NCBI RefSeq assembly: GCF_009909195.1
Contig: NZ_JAAAMU010000009.1
Coordinates: 1 to 64,000, forward strand
DNA: 64,000 bases
Source of the DNA: Paenibacillus sacheonensis
GTDB lineage: Bacteria; Bacillota; Bacilli; Paenibacillales; Paenibacillaceae
Direction of reading: 5' to 3'
Shown: in pieces, positions 55,247-63,943 of the stretch
Position numbering within the stretch: the stretch's first letter is position 1
Layout: each line of letters starts with the position of its first letter
Notes under the pieces: model-generated
Databases searched by the model: none
Told to the model about the DNA's origin: nothing
The model's input: the letters and a program-made list of their open reading frames with translations, nothing else
Position numbers and translations under genes: made by a program

Positions 55247-56719
55247 TTATTTTTTGGTTCCGTAGCCGTTCGCCTCGTTCCAGCCCTGAGACTGCTTGAG
55301 CGCGTCCGCCTCCTGCTTCGCTACGCCGTTCATTTTACCGAGAAAGGCGTCCAAGGACATCGATCCGTCGAGATACAGCTGCCCGTCTTTTCCGAACGTG
55401 TCGTACAGGTTCTTGCTGAACGCCGGCCCGAACAGGTTCATCTTGAACGGTTCGTTGACCGCCAGGAATTGCTTGATATTCTCGGGGAGATCGGCATTCT
55501 TCAGCACCGGCACCCGGAACAGCTGCTCGGCGATTGCCTTCTGCACCGACGGCGAGGTCAAGTACATCAGGAAATCGACGGCGCCCGCTTTCTTCTCCGC
55601 CGAGATCGTCTTCGGCATGACGTAGACGCCGTCCGGATTGCCGGAAGCCACCTCGTAATACTTGTTCTCGGCCATCGGATGATTCTCCTTCGTGAGATGC
55701 GGCACCCGCATGACGCCGTAATTCATGCCCTCCAGCTGCTTGGTGAAGTCCGGGGTGGCGAGAATCATCGCCGCGTCGCCGCGCAGGAACATCTCGGCCG
55801 CGTCGTCCACGGTGACGCCGTTGAACCCTTTGGGCCAGAAACGGGTCCAATCCTTCAGAATCGGAAATACGTCCTTCCACGGTTCCTTGGCGAAGTCGAG
55901 CAGGCCGCCGTCAATCGCCGCGACGATCTCGTTGGAGCCGACCAGCTTGTTGCCGTCCAGGTCCATCTTCGGCACCAGCTGCTCGACCGTCTGGTCGGAC
56001 AAATACCGCAGCATCCAGTCCGGCCGGTCGCCGCCCTGCTTGGCGAAGCCGATCGCCATCGGCGTCACGCCCGACTTCAAGATGAGGTCCTGCGCGGCCA
56101 GAAAATCGTTCCATGTCTCCGGCAGCGCCGTGACGCCAGCCTTGTCGAACAGGTCCTTGTTGTAGAACAACCGGATCGTGGCGGAGTACGTGGGAATGCC
56201 CGCGAACTTGTCGGTGCCGGGCACGAACATATTGGCCATGACGGTATCGGACAGCGTACCGCGCCAGTCCGCGCCGTCGGCGTATGGATTCGGCTGCGCG
56301 AGATCGCCGGTCAGCTCGGCGACGAGTCCTTTGCCGTAATCCTCCTGCGACCACAGGTACTTGGATTGGAACAGGTCCGGCGCATTGTTGCCGATCAGCT
56401 GCGTCGTCACCCAAGTACGCTGGGCGGTTCCGTCATCGCCCCAGTTGGCGAGCGTCAGCTTCACTTCGGCCTTGGCGTTCGGGTTGGCGTTGTAGTCGCC
56501 GACGAGCTTCTCGTAGAATTTGTTGTCGTCCTCGATCTTGCTCTTGCTGGTCGTGAACTGGATGACGGGCTTGGCTTTTCCCGAGCCGTTGGCCTCGCTG
56601 CCGCCGCCCGGGTCCGCCTGGCCGGCTGGCGCCGCGTTGTTCGAGCAGCCCGCGAGCAGGGCCGCTCCGAGGGCGAGGACCGCCGGCTTTTGCATGCGTT
56701 TCAATGAAAGGAATGACAT
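55247..56719 (-). CDS. ABC transporter solute-binding lipoprotein (carbohydrate)
   Basis: A 490-residue extracellular sugar-binding lipoprotein. The lipobox LLAGC puts the lipidated Cys at C25; a Gly/Ser/Ala-rich linker follows; the rest is a cluster B fold (family 1). AGGAGAG precedes ATG. Ends 26 nt before the sulfatase start. Together with two permeases imports an oligosaccharide, possibly sulfated. Confidence 0.92.
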   Translation of the reverse strand: MSFLSLKRMQKPAVLALGAALLAGCSNNAAPAGQADPGGGSEANGSGKAKPVIQFTTSKSKIEDDNKFYEKLVGDYNANPNAKAEVKLTLANWGDDGTAQRTWVTTQLIGNNAPDLFQSKYLWSQEDYGKGLVAELTGDLAQPNPYADGADWRGTLSDTVMANMFVPGTDKFAGIPTYSATIRLFYNKDLFDKAGVTALPETWNDFLAAQDLILKSGVTPMAIGFAKQGGDRPDWMLRYLSDQTVEQLVPKMDLDGNKLVGSNEIVAAIDGGLLDFAKEPWKDVFPILKDWTRFWPKGFNGVTVDDAAEMFLRGDAAMILATPDFTKQLEGMNYGVMRVPHLTKENHPMAENKYYEVASGNPDGVYVMPKTISAEKKAGAVDFLMYLTSPSVQKAIAEQLFRVPVLKNADLPENIKQFLAVNEPFKMNLFGPAFSKNLYDTFGKDGQLYLDGSMSLDAFLGKMNGVAKQEADALKQSQGWNEANGYGTKK

Positions 56720-56736
56720 GGATGAATCTCTCCTAT

Positions 56737-56850
56737 CGTTCTTAGTAGTTGCTGCGTTTCGTTCTTAGTAGGTATTGAATCTTGTTCTTAGTAGGTGCTG
56801 CGTCTCGTTCTTAGTAGGTATTGAGTCTTGTTCGTATTGAGTTGCGTATT
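56737..56850. repeat. 23-bp tandem repeat (46-bp A-B period)
   Basis: CGTTCTTAGTAG-type units start at 56737, 56760, 56783, 56806 and 56829. Alternate units end in TGCTGCGTnTC and GTATTGAnTCT, so the true period is 46 bp. Lies in the 214-nt gap between permease and binding protein genes. Confidence 0.85.
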
Positions 56851-56933
56851 TCATCGGCTCAAGCGCGTGCTGCTCCCCGCTTACGGAAGCAATAGGGTCA
56901 CCTCCTGCTCGAAATCGGATCGTCTGCTGCCTC

Positions 56934-57758
56934 TTAACCTTTTATAGCTCCCGACGTGAGACCCGAGATAAACGGCTTGGTCGCGAACAGGAACAGGACG
57001 AGAAACGGCAGGGAGGCAAACGCGTACCCGGCCAGCTGCAGCCCCATTCCCTGCTCGATCGTGCCGGATATGGTGCCGAGCACCAGAATGACCGGCTTCA
57101 GCTTCTCGTCGGAGATGATGACAAGCGGCCAGATGTAGTTGTTCCAGCCGCTGATGGCCGTCAGAATGCCGACGACCGACAGGATCGGCTTCGCCAGCGG
57201 GAGCGCGATTCGGCTGTAGATCCGCCACGAGCCGGCCCCGTCGAGCTGCGCCGACTCGAATAAGCCGGCGGGCAGTCCCGCCAGGAACTCCCGGATCAGC
57301 ATCGTCCCCATGGCCGAGCCTACGGCGGCCGGCGGGAAGATTTGGCCGGCGTACGAGTCGAGCAGCCCCATGCCTTTCACGAGCACGAACTGCGGCACGA
57401 GCAGCAGGAAGCCCGGAATCATCATCATCATGATGACCAGCACGTACAGCAGCCCTTTGCCCGGAAAGTCGTACGCCGCGAAGGAGAAAGCCGCCATCGA
57501 TGACAGGATGAGCACCACCAGCACGATGCCGCCGGCGACGATGACCGAATTCAGCATGTACGGCAGCAAATAGCGGGCGGCGGTTGCGTAATTGTCGGCA
57601 TAGAAATGCGTCGGCCAGCCCCAGAAATGCTCGTATAAGTCCCTGCGGTGCTTCCACGAATTGATTAACGTCATATAGAACGGGAACAGGGTGGCTAGCA
57701 GCAGCACCGACACGACGGCATAATGCGCCGCCGTCCGGAGATTCGTTCTGATCTTCAT
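56934..57758 (-). CDS. Carbohydrate ABC transporter permease, MalG type
   Basis: A 274-residue membrane protein with six helices. The EAA loop AREFLAG-type (EFLAGLPAGLFESAQLDGAG) contacts the ATPase. C-terminus AIKG. Starts 13 nt after the MalF-type stop. Inner membrane channel half for the sugar importer; no ATPase gene in this operon. Confidence 0.93.
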   Translation of the reverse strand: MKIRTNLRTAAHYAVVSVLLLATLFPFYMTLINSWKHRRDLYEHFWGWPTHFYADNYATAARYLLPYMLNSVIVAGGIVLVVLILSSMAAFSFAAYDFPGKGLLYVLVIMMMMIPGFLLLVPQFVLVKGMGLLDSYAGQIFPPAAVGSAMGTMLIREFLAGLPAGLFESAQLDGAGSWRIYSRIALPLAKPILSVVGILTAISGWNNYIWPLVIISDEKLKPVILVLGTISGTIEQGMGLQLAGYAFASLPFLVLFLFATKPFISGLTSGAIKG

Positions 57759-57771
57759 GCGCGCCCGCCTC

Positions 57772-58707
57772 CTAACCCGATGTCTCGGAAGATTTGAATA
57801 CCTTCTGGATCGCCTGCGTCACGATGAGGATGCCGACGCACAGCACCATGCCGAGCGCCGACGCATACCCCATCTCGTTATAGGTGAAGGCCCGGTCGTA
57901 CAGATAGAGCGCCGGCGTCAGCGACGATTCGCCGGGACCGCCGCCGGTCAGGATCAGCGGAAGCTCGAAGTTCTGCAGCTGCCCGATGACGACCAGCAGC
58001 GCGACGAGCCGGATCTGGCCGCGGATGAGCGGCAGCTCCAAGTAACGGAATCGCTGCCAGACGCCCATGCCGTCCAGGCTGCCGCTCTCGAAGAGCTCCG
58101 CCTTGATGTTCAGCAGTCCCGCCAAGTAAATCAGGAAGTAGATACCGCCGATCCAAGGAAAATTGTAGAGGACGAGCGCCCAGAGCGAAGTGCCGCTCTC
58201 GCCGAGCCAAGCATGCGTCCAGCCGTCCAGGCCGACCAGCTCGAGCAGGCTGTTCAGGATGCCGTTCTGGCTGGCGTACACCCAGGTCCAGATCTTGATG
58301 ACGACCAGCGCGGGCACGATCAGCGGCACGATGAACAGCACGCGGACCCATTCCGCGAGCCGCCTGCGCCGGATATGGAAGACAAGCACGGCAGCCAGCA
58401 GCGGAAGCGTCAGCGTCTCGGCCAGCGCGCCGGCCGTAAGCGCGAGCGCGTGGCCGATCGAGCCCCGGAACGACGCATCGTGCAGCACCTTGGCATAATT
58501 CGCGAAGCCGACGAACCGATCGACGTTCGCGCCGTTCCAATCGAAGAACGACTTCTGCACGGCGACGACGAGCGGTCCGTATTTGAACGTGCCGAGCACG
58601 GCGAAGACAGGGATGAGGAAGAAATACGCTTGCCGAACGCGCCATATTTTCCTTAACAAACCGAGCTTTTTCGGCTTTGCGCCTTCGCTCAATGAAGCGG
58701 TTGACAT
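57772..58707 (-). CDS. Carbohydrate ABC transporter permease, MalF type
   Basis: A 311-residue six-helix permease; EAA region AELFESGSLDGMGVWQRF. Starts 3 nt after the LacI stop and ends 13 nt before the second permease. Same function as the partner half. Confidence 0.93.
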   Translation of the reverse strand: MSTASLSEGAKPKKLGLLRKIWRVRQAYFFLIPVFAVLGTFKYGPLVVAVQKSFFDWNGANVDRFVGFANYAKVLHDASFRGSIGHALALTAGALAETLTLPLLAAVLVFHIRRRRLAEWVRVLFIVPLIVPALVVIKIWTWVYASQNGILNSLLELVGLDGWTHAWLGESGTSLWALVLYNFPWIGGIYFLIYLAGLLNIKAELFESGSLDGMGVWQRFRYLELPLIRGQIRLVALLVVIGQLQNFELPLILTGGGPGESSLTPALYLYDRAFTYNEMGYASALGMVLCVGILIVTQAIQKVFKSSETSG

Positions 58708-58710
58708 GTC

Positions 58711-59694
58711 TCATTCCCCCTTCGTGGAGGCGCGCACGATCAAGCGCGCCGGCAGCAACGTCTGAATGCGGGCGTAGTCTTCCTGCCGCAGCAGCTTATC
58801 GAAGACGGTGACGGCCATTCGTCCGATGTCCGCGATCGGCTGATGAACCGTCGTCATCGGCGGATTCATGAGCGGCGATACGTCGTAATCGCCGAAGCCC
58901 GCGACGGCGATATCCTCCGGGATGCGCAGCCCCAGCTCCTGCAGGCCGCCGCTGACGGCCAGCGTGCCGCGGTAGGTCGAGCAGAAGACGGCCGTGGGCT
59001 TGGCTTCCTGCAGCATTTTCCGGACGGTGTCCTTGACCGGCTCGCGGTTCGCGTCCAGCTCCTGCACCCAGCCGGAGCCCACCTCGATCCCCCCTAGCCG
59101 CATCGCTTCGTAATAGCCCCGAACCCGGTCCGCTTCGCACGGATGCGCGACGGGCGCATGAAGCAGCGCGATTCGCCGGTGGCCCAATTCGAGCAGATGC
59201 CGCACGGCCTGTCTGCAGCCGTCGGCATTGTCGACGTCGACCCAGGAGACGTCCGAGTTCGGATAAGACGCCGCCACGACGACATGCGGGATACCGCCCG
59301 CGACGAGCGCCTGCGGCAGGGACGATTGCAGCGGCGGATTGATCGCGATCAGACCCTTGAACCCGTTGGAGCGGCAAAAATGCGCAGCGGAGCCGGCGTC
59401 CTTGAACGCCCTGCCCTCGTAAGGGACCAGCGTCAGGTAGAGACCGAGCGAATAGGCTTTCTCCATGATGCCGTTCATCAGCTCTCCCATGTATTCCGGA
59501 AACGACACGACCGGCGTCACGATGCCGACCGTTTCCTGCCGGTTCGTCACCACGGTGGGCCTGAACCCGTGCTCGTTCATGAACCGGATGACTTTCTCCC
59601 GCGTCTCCGCGTTGACGTCCGGCTTGTTGTTCAGAATGCGCGACACGGTCGATACCGACACGTCGCACATCTCGGCTATTTTGCGAATATTCAT
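58711..59694 (-). CDS. LacI family transcriptional regulator
   Basis: A 327-residue regulator: HTH (IRKIAEMCDVSVSTVSRIL, residues 3-21), hinge and periplasmic-binding-like domain (about 60-327). ATG at 59694 follows GAGGAGAG by 7 nt; upstream codons give no HTH. First gene of the lacI-permease-permease-binding protein-sulfatase operon, thus autoregulated. The inducer is probably a sugar related to the imported one. Confidence 0.93.
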   Translation of the reverse strand: MNIRKIAEMCDVSVSTVSRILNNKPDVNAETREKVIRFMNEHGFRPTVVTNRQETVGIVTPVVSFPEYMGELMNGIMEKAYSLGLYLTLVPYEGRAFKDAGSAAHFCRSNGFKGLIAINPPLQSSLPQALVAGGIPHVVVAASYPNSDVSWVDVDNADGCRQAVRHLLELGHRRIALLHAPVAHPCEADRVRGYYEAMRLGGIEVGSGWVQELDANREPVKDTVRKMLQEAKPTAVFCSTYRGTLAVSGGLQELGLRIPEDIAVAGFGDYDVSPLMNPPMTTVHQPIADIGRMAVTVFDKLLRQEDYARIQTLLPARLIVRASTKGE

Positions 59695-59729
59695 CTTGTT
59701 CTCTCCTCGCTCGGCACTGCGGTACGCTT

Positions 59730-59744
59730 CCGGTACAGTACCGG
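59730..59744. promoter_or_regulatory. Perfect palindrome, candidate LacI operator
   Basis: CCGGTACAGTACCGG, perfect 15-bp palindrome with central A, 36 nt before the lacI start. Plausible autoregulatory site. Confidence 0.5.
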
Positions 59745-59749
59745 TAAAC

Positions 59750-59786
59750 GCAAAAAAGGAGACATCGCTTGAATCGCGTGTCTCCG
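59750..59786 (-). terminator. Intrinsic terminator/attenuator in the lacI leader
   Basis: On the minus strand GGAGACA-CGC ... GCG-A-TGTCTCC followed by TTTTTT, between the promoter and the lacI ORF. Placed to attenuate the whole operon. Confidence 0.75.
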
Positions 59787-59841
59787 GTTGGCCGGTCAAC
59801 TAAGTATGTTATTGATAATGCCGAGTCCTTTACTGAGGTTT

Positions 59842-59870
59842 ATTGTAGCAACCCCTTCGGCTTACGTCAA
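59842..59870 (-). promoter_or_regulatory. Sigma-A promoter of the lacI/sulfatase operon
   Basis: TTGACG, 17-bp spacer, TACAAT on the minus strand. Start expected near 59835, leader about 140 nt. Confidence 0.8.
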
Positions 59871-60001
59871 CACCATTTATGAATCGTAAAGTTGTCCATG
59901 CGTGCAAGCCCGGCGTAACCAGATCGCCCACCTTATCGATTCGCCGGAGATCGCGAGGTACAAGCCAAGCGAATTCCTTCCGAAGCTGCCCCAAAAAACC
60001 G

Positions 60002-60066
60002 TTGCGCATTTACTGTGTGCATAATATACTGTTATCATAATAAACTGTTTATATATTATACAGTTA
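60002..60066 (+). promoter_or_regulatory. Promoter and AT-rich operator of the ABC exporter
   Basis: TTGCGC (60002-60007), 17-bp spacer, TATACT (60025-60030). Just downstream AACTGT ... ACAGTT inverted arms (60043-60066) and another ACTGTTAT form a plausible repressor site. Confidence 0.7.
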
Positions 60067-60087
60067 TTCGAAAAGGAGCGACTCCCC

Positions 60088-60978
60088 TTGAAGAATACCG
60101 CCATCACCATTCGAGGTTTGCGCAAAACCTACGGCCAGCAAACCGTGCTGGACGGCATCGATCTGGACGTTCCGGCCGGCACGATCTTCGCCCTGCTCGG
60201 GCCGAACGGCGCCGGCAAGACGACCTTGATCAACATCCTCTCCACGCTGACGAAGCCCGATGAAGGCAAGGCCGCCGTGAACGGCCACGACATTGCGTCG
60301 GAACGGGATGCCGTCAAAATGTCCATCAGCCTCACGGGTCAATTCGCCGCTGTCGACGGAATGCTGACCGCAAGGGAGAACCTGCACATGATCTGCAGGC
60401 TCTCCGGTTTCTCCTCCTCCGGGGCCCGCGCAAGAACATCGGAACTCCTGCGGCTGTTCGACCTGGAAGCCAGCGCGGGCAAGCTGGTCAAAACCTACTC
60501 CGGCGGCATGCGGCGCAGGCTCGATCTGGCAGTCAGCCTCGTCGCGCGCCGGCCCGTGCTGTTCCTCGACGAGCCGACGACGGGACTCGATACCGTCAGC
60601 CGCCGCGCGCTCTGGAAGCAAATTACGGAGCTGCGGGACGAGGGCATCACGATCTTCCTCACGACGCAATATCTGGAGGAGGCCGATCAGCTCGCGGACC
60701 GCATCGCGATCATTGCCGGCGGCCGCATCGCCGCGGAAGGCACCGCGCAGGAGCTCAAGTCCCGCATCGGCGAAGAACGAATCGAGCTGCTGGGCGACGA
60801 CGAAGAGCTCCTCGCCGCCTATGCAACGGATGGAAGCCTGCAGGACATTCGGAGAACGCTCAACGAACTCGCCGGCAAGGTTTCGCCGGAGACGCGAATC
60901 CGCCTGCGCAAGCCGAGCTTGGACGACGTATTCGTCGCCTTGACCGAAGCCAAACCATTCGAGGGGGTTTTGCGATGA
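60088..60978 (+). CDS. ABC transporter ATPase, DrrA (daunorubicin) type
   Basis: A 296-residue cytosolic ATPase. Walker A GPNGAGKTT, Q-loop region SLTGQFAAVDG, signature YSGGMRRRLDLA, Walker B LFLDEPTTGLD, switch His replaced by Gln in LTTQYLEEADQ as usual in this group. TTG start at 60088, 8 nt after AAAAGGAG. Couples by a 4-nt overlap to the permease. Likely drug or lipid export. Confidence 0.93.
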   Translation: MKNTAITIRGLRKTYGQQTVLDGIDLDVPAGTIFALLGPNGAGKTTLINILSTLTKPDEGKAAVNGHDIASERDAVKMSISLTGQFAAVDGMLTARENLHMICRLSGFSSSGARARTSELLRLFDLEASAGKLVKTYSGGMRRRLDLAVSLVARRPVLFLDEPTTGLDTVSRRALWKQITELRDEGITIFLTTQYLEEADQLADRIAIIAGGRIAAEGTAQELKSRIGEERIELLGDDEELLAAYATDGSLQDIRRTLNELAGKVSPETRIRLRKPSLDDVFVALTEAKPFEGVLR

Positions 60979-61775
60979 AAACCGTTCAGACCGTTCAGTC
61001 CGTTCCGGCCCGCAAGACGTCGCTCGCCATCACCAACGCCGTCTTCGTCGGGCGCAGCATCCGTCTAAGCCTTCGCAACACGGAGGCGCTGATCATGGCC
61101 ATCGTCCTGCCGGTCATGCTGATGCTCTTGTTCACGTACGTGTTTGGCGGCGCGATCGATCCGGGAGGCGATTACGTCAATTACGTCGTTCCCGGCATCA
61201 TCCTGCTCTGCGCCGGCTTCGGTTCGTCCAGCACGGCGGTCGACGTCTCGCAGGATATGACGAACGGCATTATCGACCGATTCCGGACGCTGCCGATTCG
61301 CAGCCTCAGCGTCATTACCGGCCATGTCGCCGCCAGCCTCGCCCGCAATCTGCTGGCGACCGGCGTCGTCATCGGCGTCGCGTTTCTCGTCGGCTTCCGA
61401 ACCTCCGCCGGCTTCCTGGAATGGCTCGCCGCCATCGGCATCATCGCCTTGTTCATTCTCGCCCTGACCTGGCTGTTCGCGGCGATCGGGCTGGTCGCGG
61501 GCTCGCCCTCCGCAGCGTCGGGGTACGGCTTCATCCTGCTCTTCCTCCCGTACCTCTCCAGCGCGTTCGTCCCCACGGCGACGATGCCGCGATGGCTGCA
61601 GGGAGTGGCGAACCATCAGCCGATCACGCCGGTTATCGAGACGATCCGCAGCCTGCTGACCGGCTCGCCGATCGGGCATCATGCCTGGCTGGCAGCCGCC
61701 TGGTGCGTCGGCATTCTGCTGCTCGCGCTGCTGTGGAGCGTCGCCTCGTTCCGCCGCAAGGCCGGCCATAGATAG
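60975..61775 (+). CDS. ABC-2 type permease, DrrB type
   Basis: A 266-residue six-helix membrane protein, start ATG inside the ATPase stop (ATGA). VVPGIILLCAGFGSSS, RTLPIRSLS and FLPYLSSAFVP are typical. With the ATPase forms the exporter. Confidence 0.92.
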   Translation: MKTVQTVQSVPARKTSLAITNAVFVGRSIRLSLRNTEALIMAIVLPVMLMLLFTYVFGGAIDPGGDYVNYVVPGIILLCAGFGSSSTAVDVSQDMTNGIIDRFRTLPIRSLSVITGHVAASLARNLLATGVVIGVAFLVGFRTSAGFLEWLAAIGIIALFILALTWLFAAIGLVAGSPSAASGYGFILLFLPYLSSAFVPTATMPRWLQGVANHQPITPVIETIRSLLTGSPIGHHAWLAAAWCVGILLLALLWSVASFRRKAGHR

Positions 61776-61826
61776 CGCATTGCGGTGCCATGGCCGCCTG
61801 CGCGCAGCTTCAGTAACGCAACAAAG

Positions 61827-61862
61827 GACGGCCGGCTCGCGGAGAGCCGGCCGTCTTTCTTT
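61827..61862 (+). terminator. Intrinsic terminator after the ABC exporter
   Basis: Perfect 12-bp stem GACGGCCGGCTC / GAGCCGGCCGTC, then TTTCTTT. Confidence 0.92.
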
Positions 61863-61897
61863 ATGCGTTTCGCCCGATGGAGGCTTCCGCGCTCTTA

Positions 61898-61928
61898 TTT
61901 ACATGCTCCGATATACATGTTATAACAT
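61898..61928 (+). promoter_or_regulatory. marR promoter with operator on the -10 box
   Basis: TTTACA (61898-61903), 17-bp spacer, TATAAC (61921-61926). The perfect palindrome ATGTTATAACAT (61917-61928) covers the -10 box, fitting autorepression. Confidence 0.75.
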
Positions 61929-61976
61929 ACAAAGATTGCACGGTACCTTCCAGGGAGCCCGTAATCCAGGGAGGCG

Positions 61977-62417
61977 ATGATAATCAAACTCGATGATGCG
62001 GTCGGTTTTATCCTCACCAAGACGCTGCGAAACTTGAACCTGCTTTTCAACCAGGAATTCAGCCCCTCGGGCATCACGAGCGAGCAATGGTGCCTAGTGA
62101 AGAGGCTGGACGAGCAGGACGGGATCAGCATCAAGGAGCTGACGCTCGGCGTCGGAAAAGACCAAGCGAACGTCACGCGAATATTGGCTATATTAGAACA
62201 GAGGGGATTCGTCCAACGATCTCCACACCCGAACGATGGAAGGTCGTCCCTGGTCTATCTGACCGGGGCAGGAAAGGAACTCGCGGCGCGCTTGAACCCG
62301 ATCGACGAGCGGATACAGGCCATCGCGGTCGATGGGCTATCGGAAGAAGAAGTGCAGTTCTTGAGACGAACGCTTGCAAAATTAAGTCACAACGCGGATA
62401 AGCATCTCAAACGCTGA
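61977..62417 (+). CDS. MarR family transcriptional regulator
   Basis: A 146-residue winged-helix regulator: SGITSEQWCLVKRL, SIKELTLGVGKDQANVTRIL and PNDGRSSLVYLT wing. ATG at 61977 lies only 2 nt after GGAGG, closer than ideal, but no better start exists. Followed 33 nt later by the MFS pump, its probable target. Confidence 0.9.
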   Translation: MIIKLDDAVGFILTKTLRNLNLLFNQEFSPSGITSEQWCLVKRLDEQDGISIKELTLGVGKDQANVTRILAILEQRGFVQRSPHPNDGRSSLVYLTGAGKELAARLNPIDERIQAIAVDGLSEEEVQFLRRTLAKLSHNADKHLKR

Positions 62418-62450
62418 CCGCCTGCTCAAAGATGGGATGGGAATGACAAC

Positions 62451-63782
62451 ATGAATGATAGAACCGTCATGCCGGTCTGGATGTTCGGCGTATTCATCGT
62501 CCTGATGAATACCACGATGTTTAACGTATCCATTCCCGGGATTATTGAAACGTTTCATATCACGGCCGACATGGGCTCGTGGATTATTTCAAGCTACTCC
62601 ATCGGATACGCCTTATCGACGGTCATTTACAGCCGCTTATCGGACAGCCTGCCTTTGCGCAGGCTGCTGCTGGTCGGTTTGACGATATTGGGTCTCTCTT
62701 CGGCGATCGGGATCTTCGCGCACGACTTCAACACGCTGCTGGCCGTCCGTATTCTGCAATCGGCAGGCGCGGGAACGATGTCCGGACTGGGGATCGTGAT
62801 GGCAAGCCGTTACATCCCTTACGAGCGCCGGGGAAGGGCCATTACGATGATTTCGACGGGCAGCGCGATGGCGTTCGGGTTCGGCCCCATCATCGGCGGC
62901 GCGATCACCGAGTATGTCGGATTTAACGGATTGTTCGCCGTCACATGCCTCATTCTTCTGGTGCTTCCCGTGCTGATGCGGCTGCTGCCCAAGGAAGAAC
63001 CGAGACCCATCCGCTTCGACGCGCTCGGGGCGATATTAACGGTCGTCAATGCCGGAACCTTGCTAATCGCCGTCATGCAGCGTTCCTTGCTCTGGTCGAT
63101 CGGCAGTCTTCTATCGTTTGCCGTACATGCTTGGTACTTGCGAACGGTCAAGAATGAGACCTTCATTAATCCGGCGCTGTTCGCCAAACGCGACTATCGG
63201 AAGCTCACGGCGGTCGGGTTCTGCGTGTTGGTATTGAACATGGGCAATCTGTTCCTCATGCCGCTCGCGCTGGCTAATCTAGCCGGCGAATCGACGATGA
63301 CGATCGGGCTGACGATCGCGCCTGGAGCCATATTGTCGGCATTGTCGGGCCGTTTCGTGGGAAGATGGATCGATCGTTACGGGAATATCCGGTTCCTGCT
63401 TATCGGTCACGTCGTACTGGCCAGCGTGCTTGCCATCTTCTCGTTTGCCGTGGAAGTTTCGCCGCTCGTCGTGCTATGCGGCTATCTGTTCTTCTCGCCC
63501 TCTTTCTCCGCGACCCTGTCTTCGTTAAATAACGAGACGTCGCGCATCCTGCCGAAGCAGATGATCGGTTCGGGGATGGGACTCATGCAGCTCATTCAGT
63601 TCTTCGGAGGCTCGATCTCCGTGGCGGTCTGCGGCATGATACTGACGCTGCAGAAGAATAGCCCGCTCGGCCTGGCGTACGAGAACGTGTACCGCACGCT
63701 GCTCGCGGTCTGCCTGCTCTCTCTGGCCGTAGCGTTATGGTATACGCGAACGGCAGGCCGCGCAGAGGTCCAGCCCGGCTGA
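62451..63782 (+). CDS. MFS transporter, DHA2/TetA(L)-like
   Basis: A 443-residue pump, 12-14 helices: NTTMFNVSIPGII, IISSYSIGYALSTVIYSRLSD, RILQSAGAGTMSGLGIVMASRY (motif C-like, read in two parts) and GSGMGLMQLIQFFGGSI. Membrane proton antiporter for a drug. Co-transcribed with marR. Weak ribosome binding site. Confidence 0.9.
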   Translation: MNDRTVMPVWMFGVFIVLMNTTMFNVSIPGIIETFHITADMGSWIISSYSIGYALSTVIYSRLSDSLPLRRLLLVGLTILGLSSAIGIFAHDFNTLLAVRILQSAGAGTMSGLGIVMASRYIPYERRGRAITMISTGSAMAFGFGPIIGGAITEYVGFNGLFAVTCLILLVLPVLMRLLPKEEPRPIRFDALGAILTVVNAGTLLIAVMQRSLLWSIGSLLSFAVHAWYLRTVKNETFINPALFAKRDYRKLTAVGFCVLVLNMGNLFLMPLALANLAGESTMTIGLTIAPGAILSALSGRFVGRWIDRYGNIRFLLIGHVVLASVLAIFSFAVEVSPLVVLCGYLFFSPSFSATLSSLNNETSRILPKQMIGSGMGLMQLIQFFGGSISVAVCGMILTLQKNSPLGLAYENVYRTLLAVCLLSLAVALWYTRTAGRAEVQPG

Positions 63783-63905
63783 CCGCATGAACTCGGCTTC
63801 GTCATGGCTTCGTCATCGCTTCGGATGGCATCGTCATCGCATCGCTTTCGGCTTCGTCACCGCTCCGTCATGGCTTCAACGCTTGGACGCAAATGATCAT
63901 ACAGA
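63783..63905. repeat. GCTTCGTCAT-like short repeats
   Basis: A 10-12 bp word of the GGCTTCGTCAT type repeats about seven times, irregularly, past the MFS stop. No gene seen. Confidence 0.5.
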
Positions 63906-63910
63906 CGCAA

Positions 63911-63943
63911 ACAGCGGCTCCATCCAACCGGATGAGCCGCTGT
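63911..63943. terminator. Bidirectional hairpin terminator
   Basis: ACAGCGGCTC ... GAGCCGCTGT with inner ATCC/GGAT, a 14-bp stem. A minus-strand frame ending GDTPAP at about 63970 may be the C-terminus of the next gene. Confidence 0.6.
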
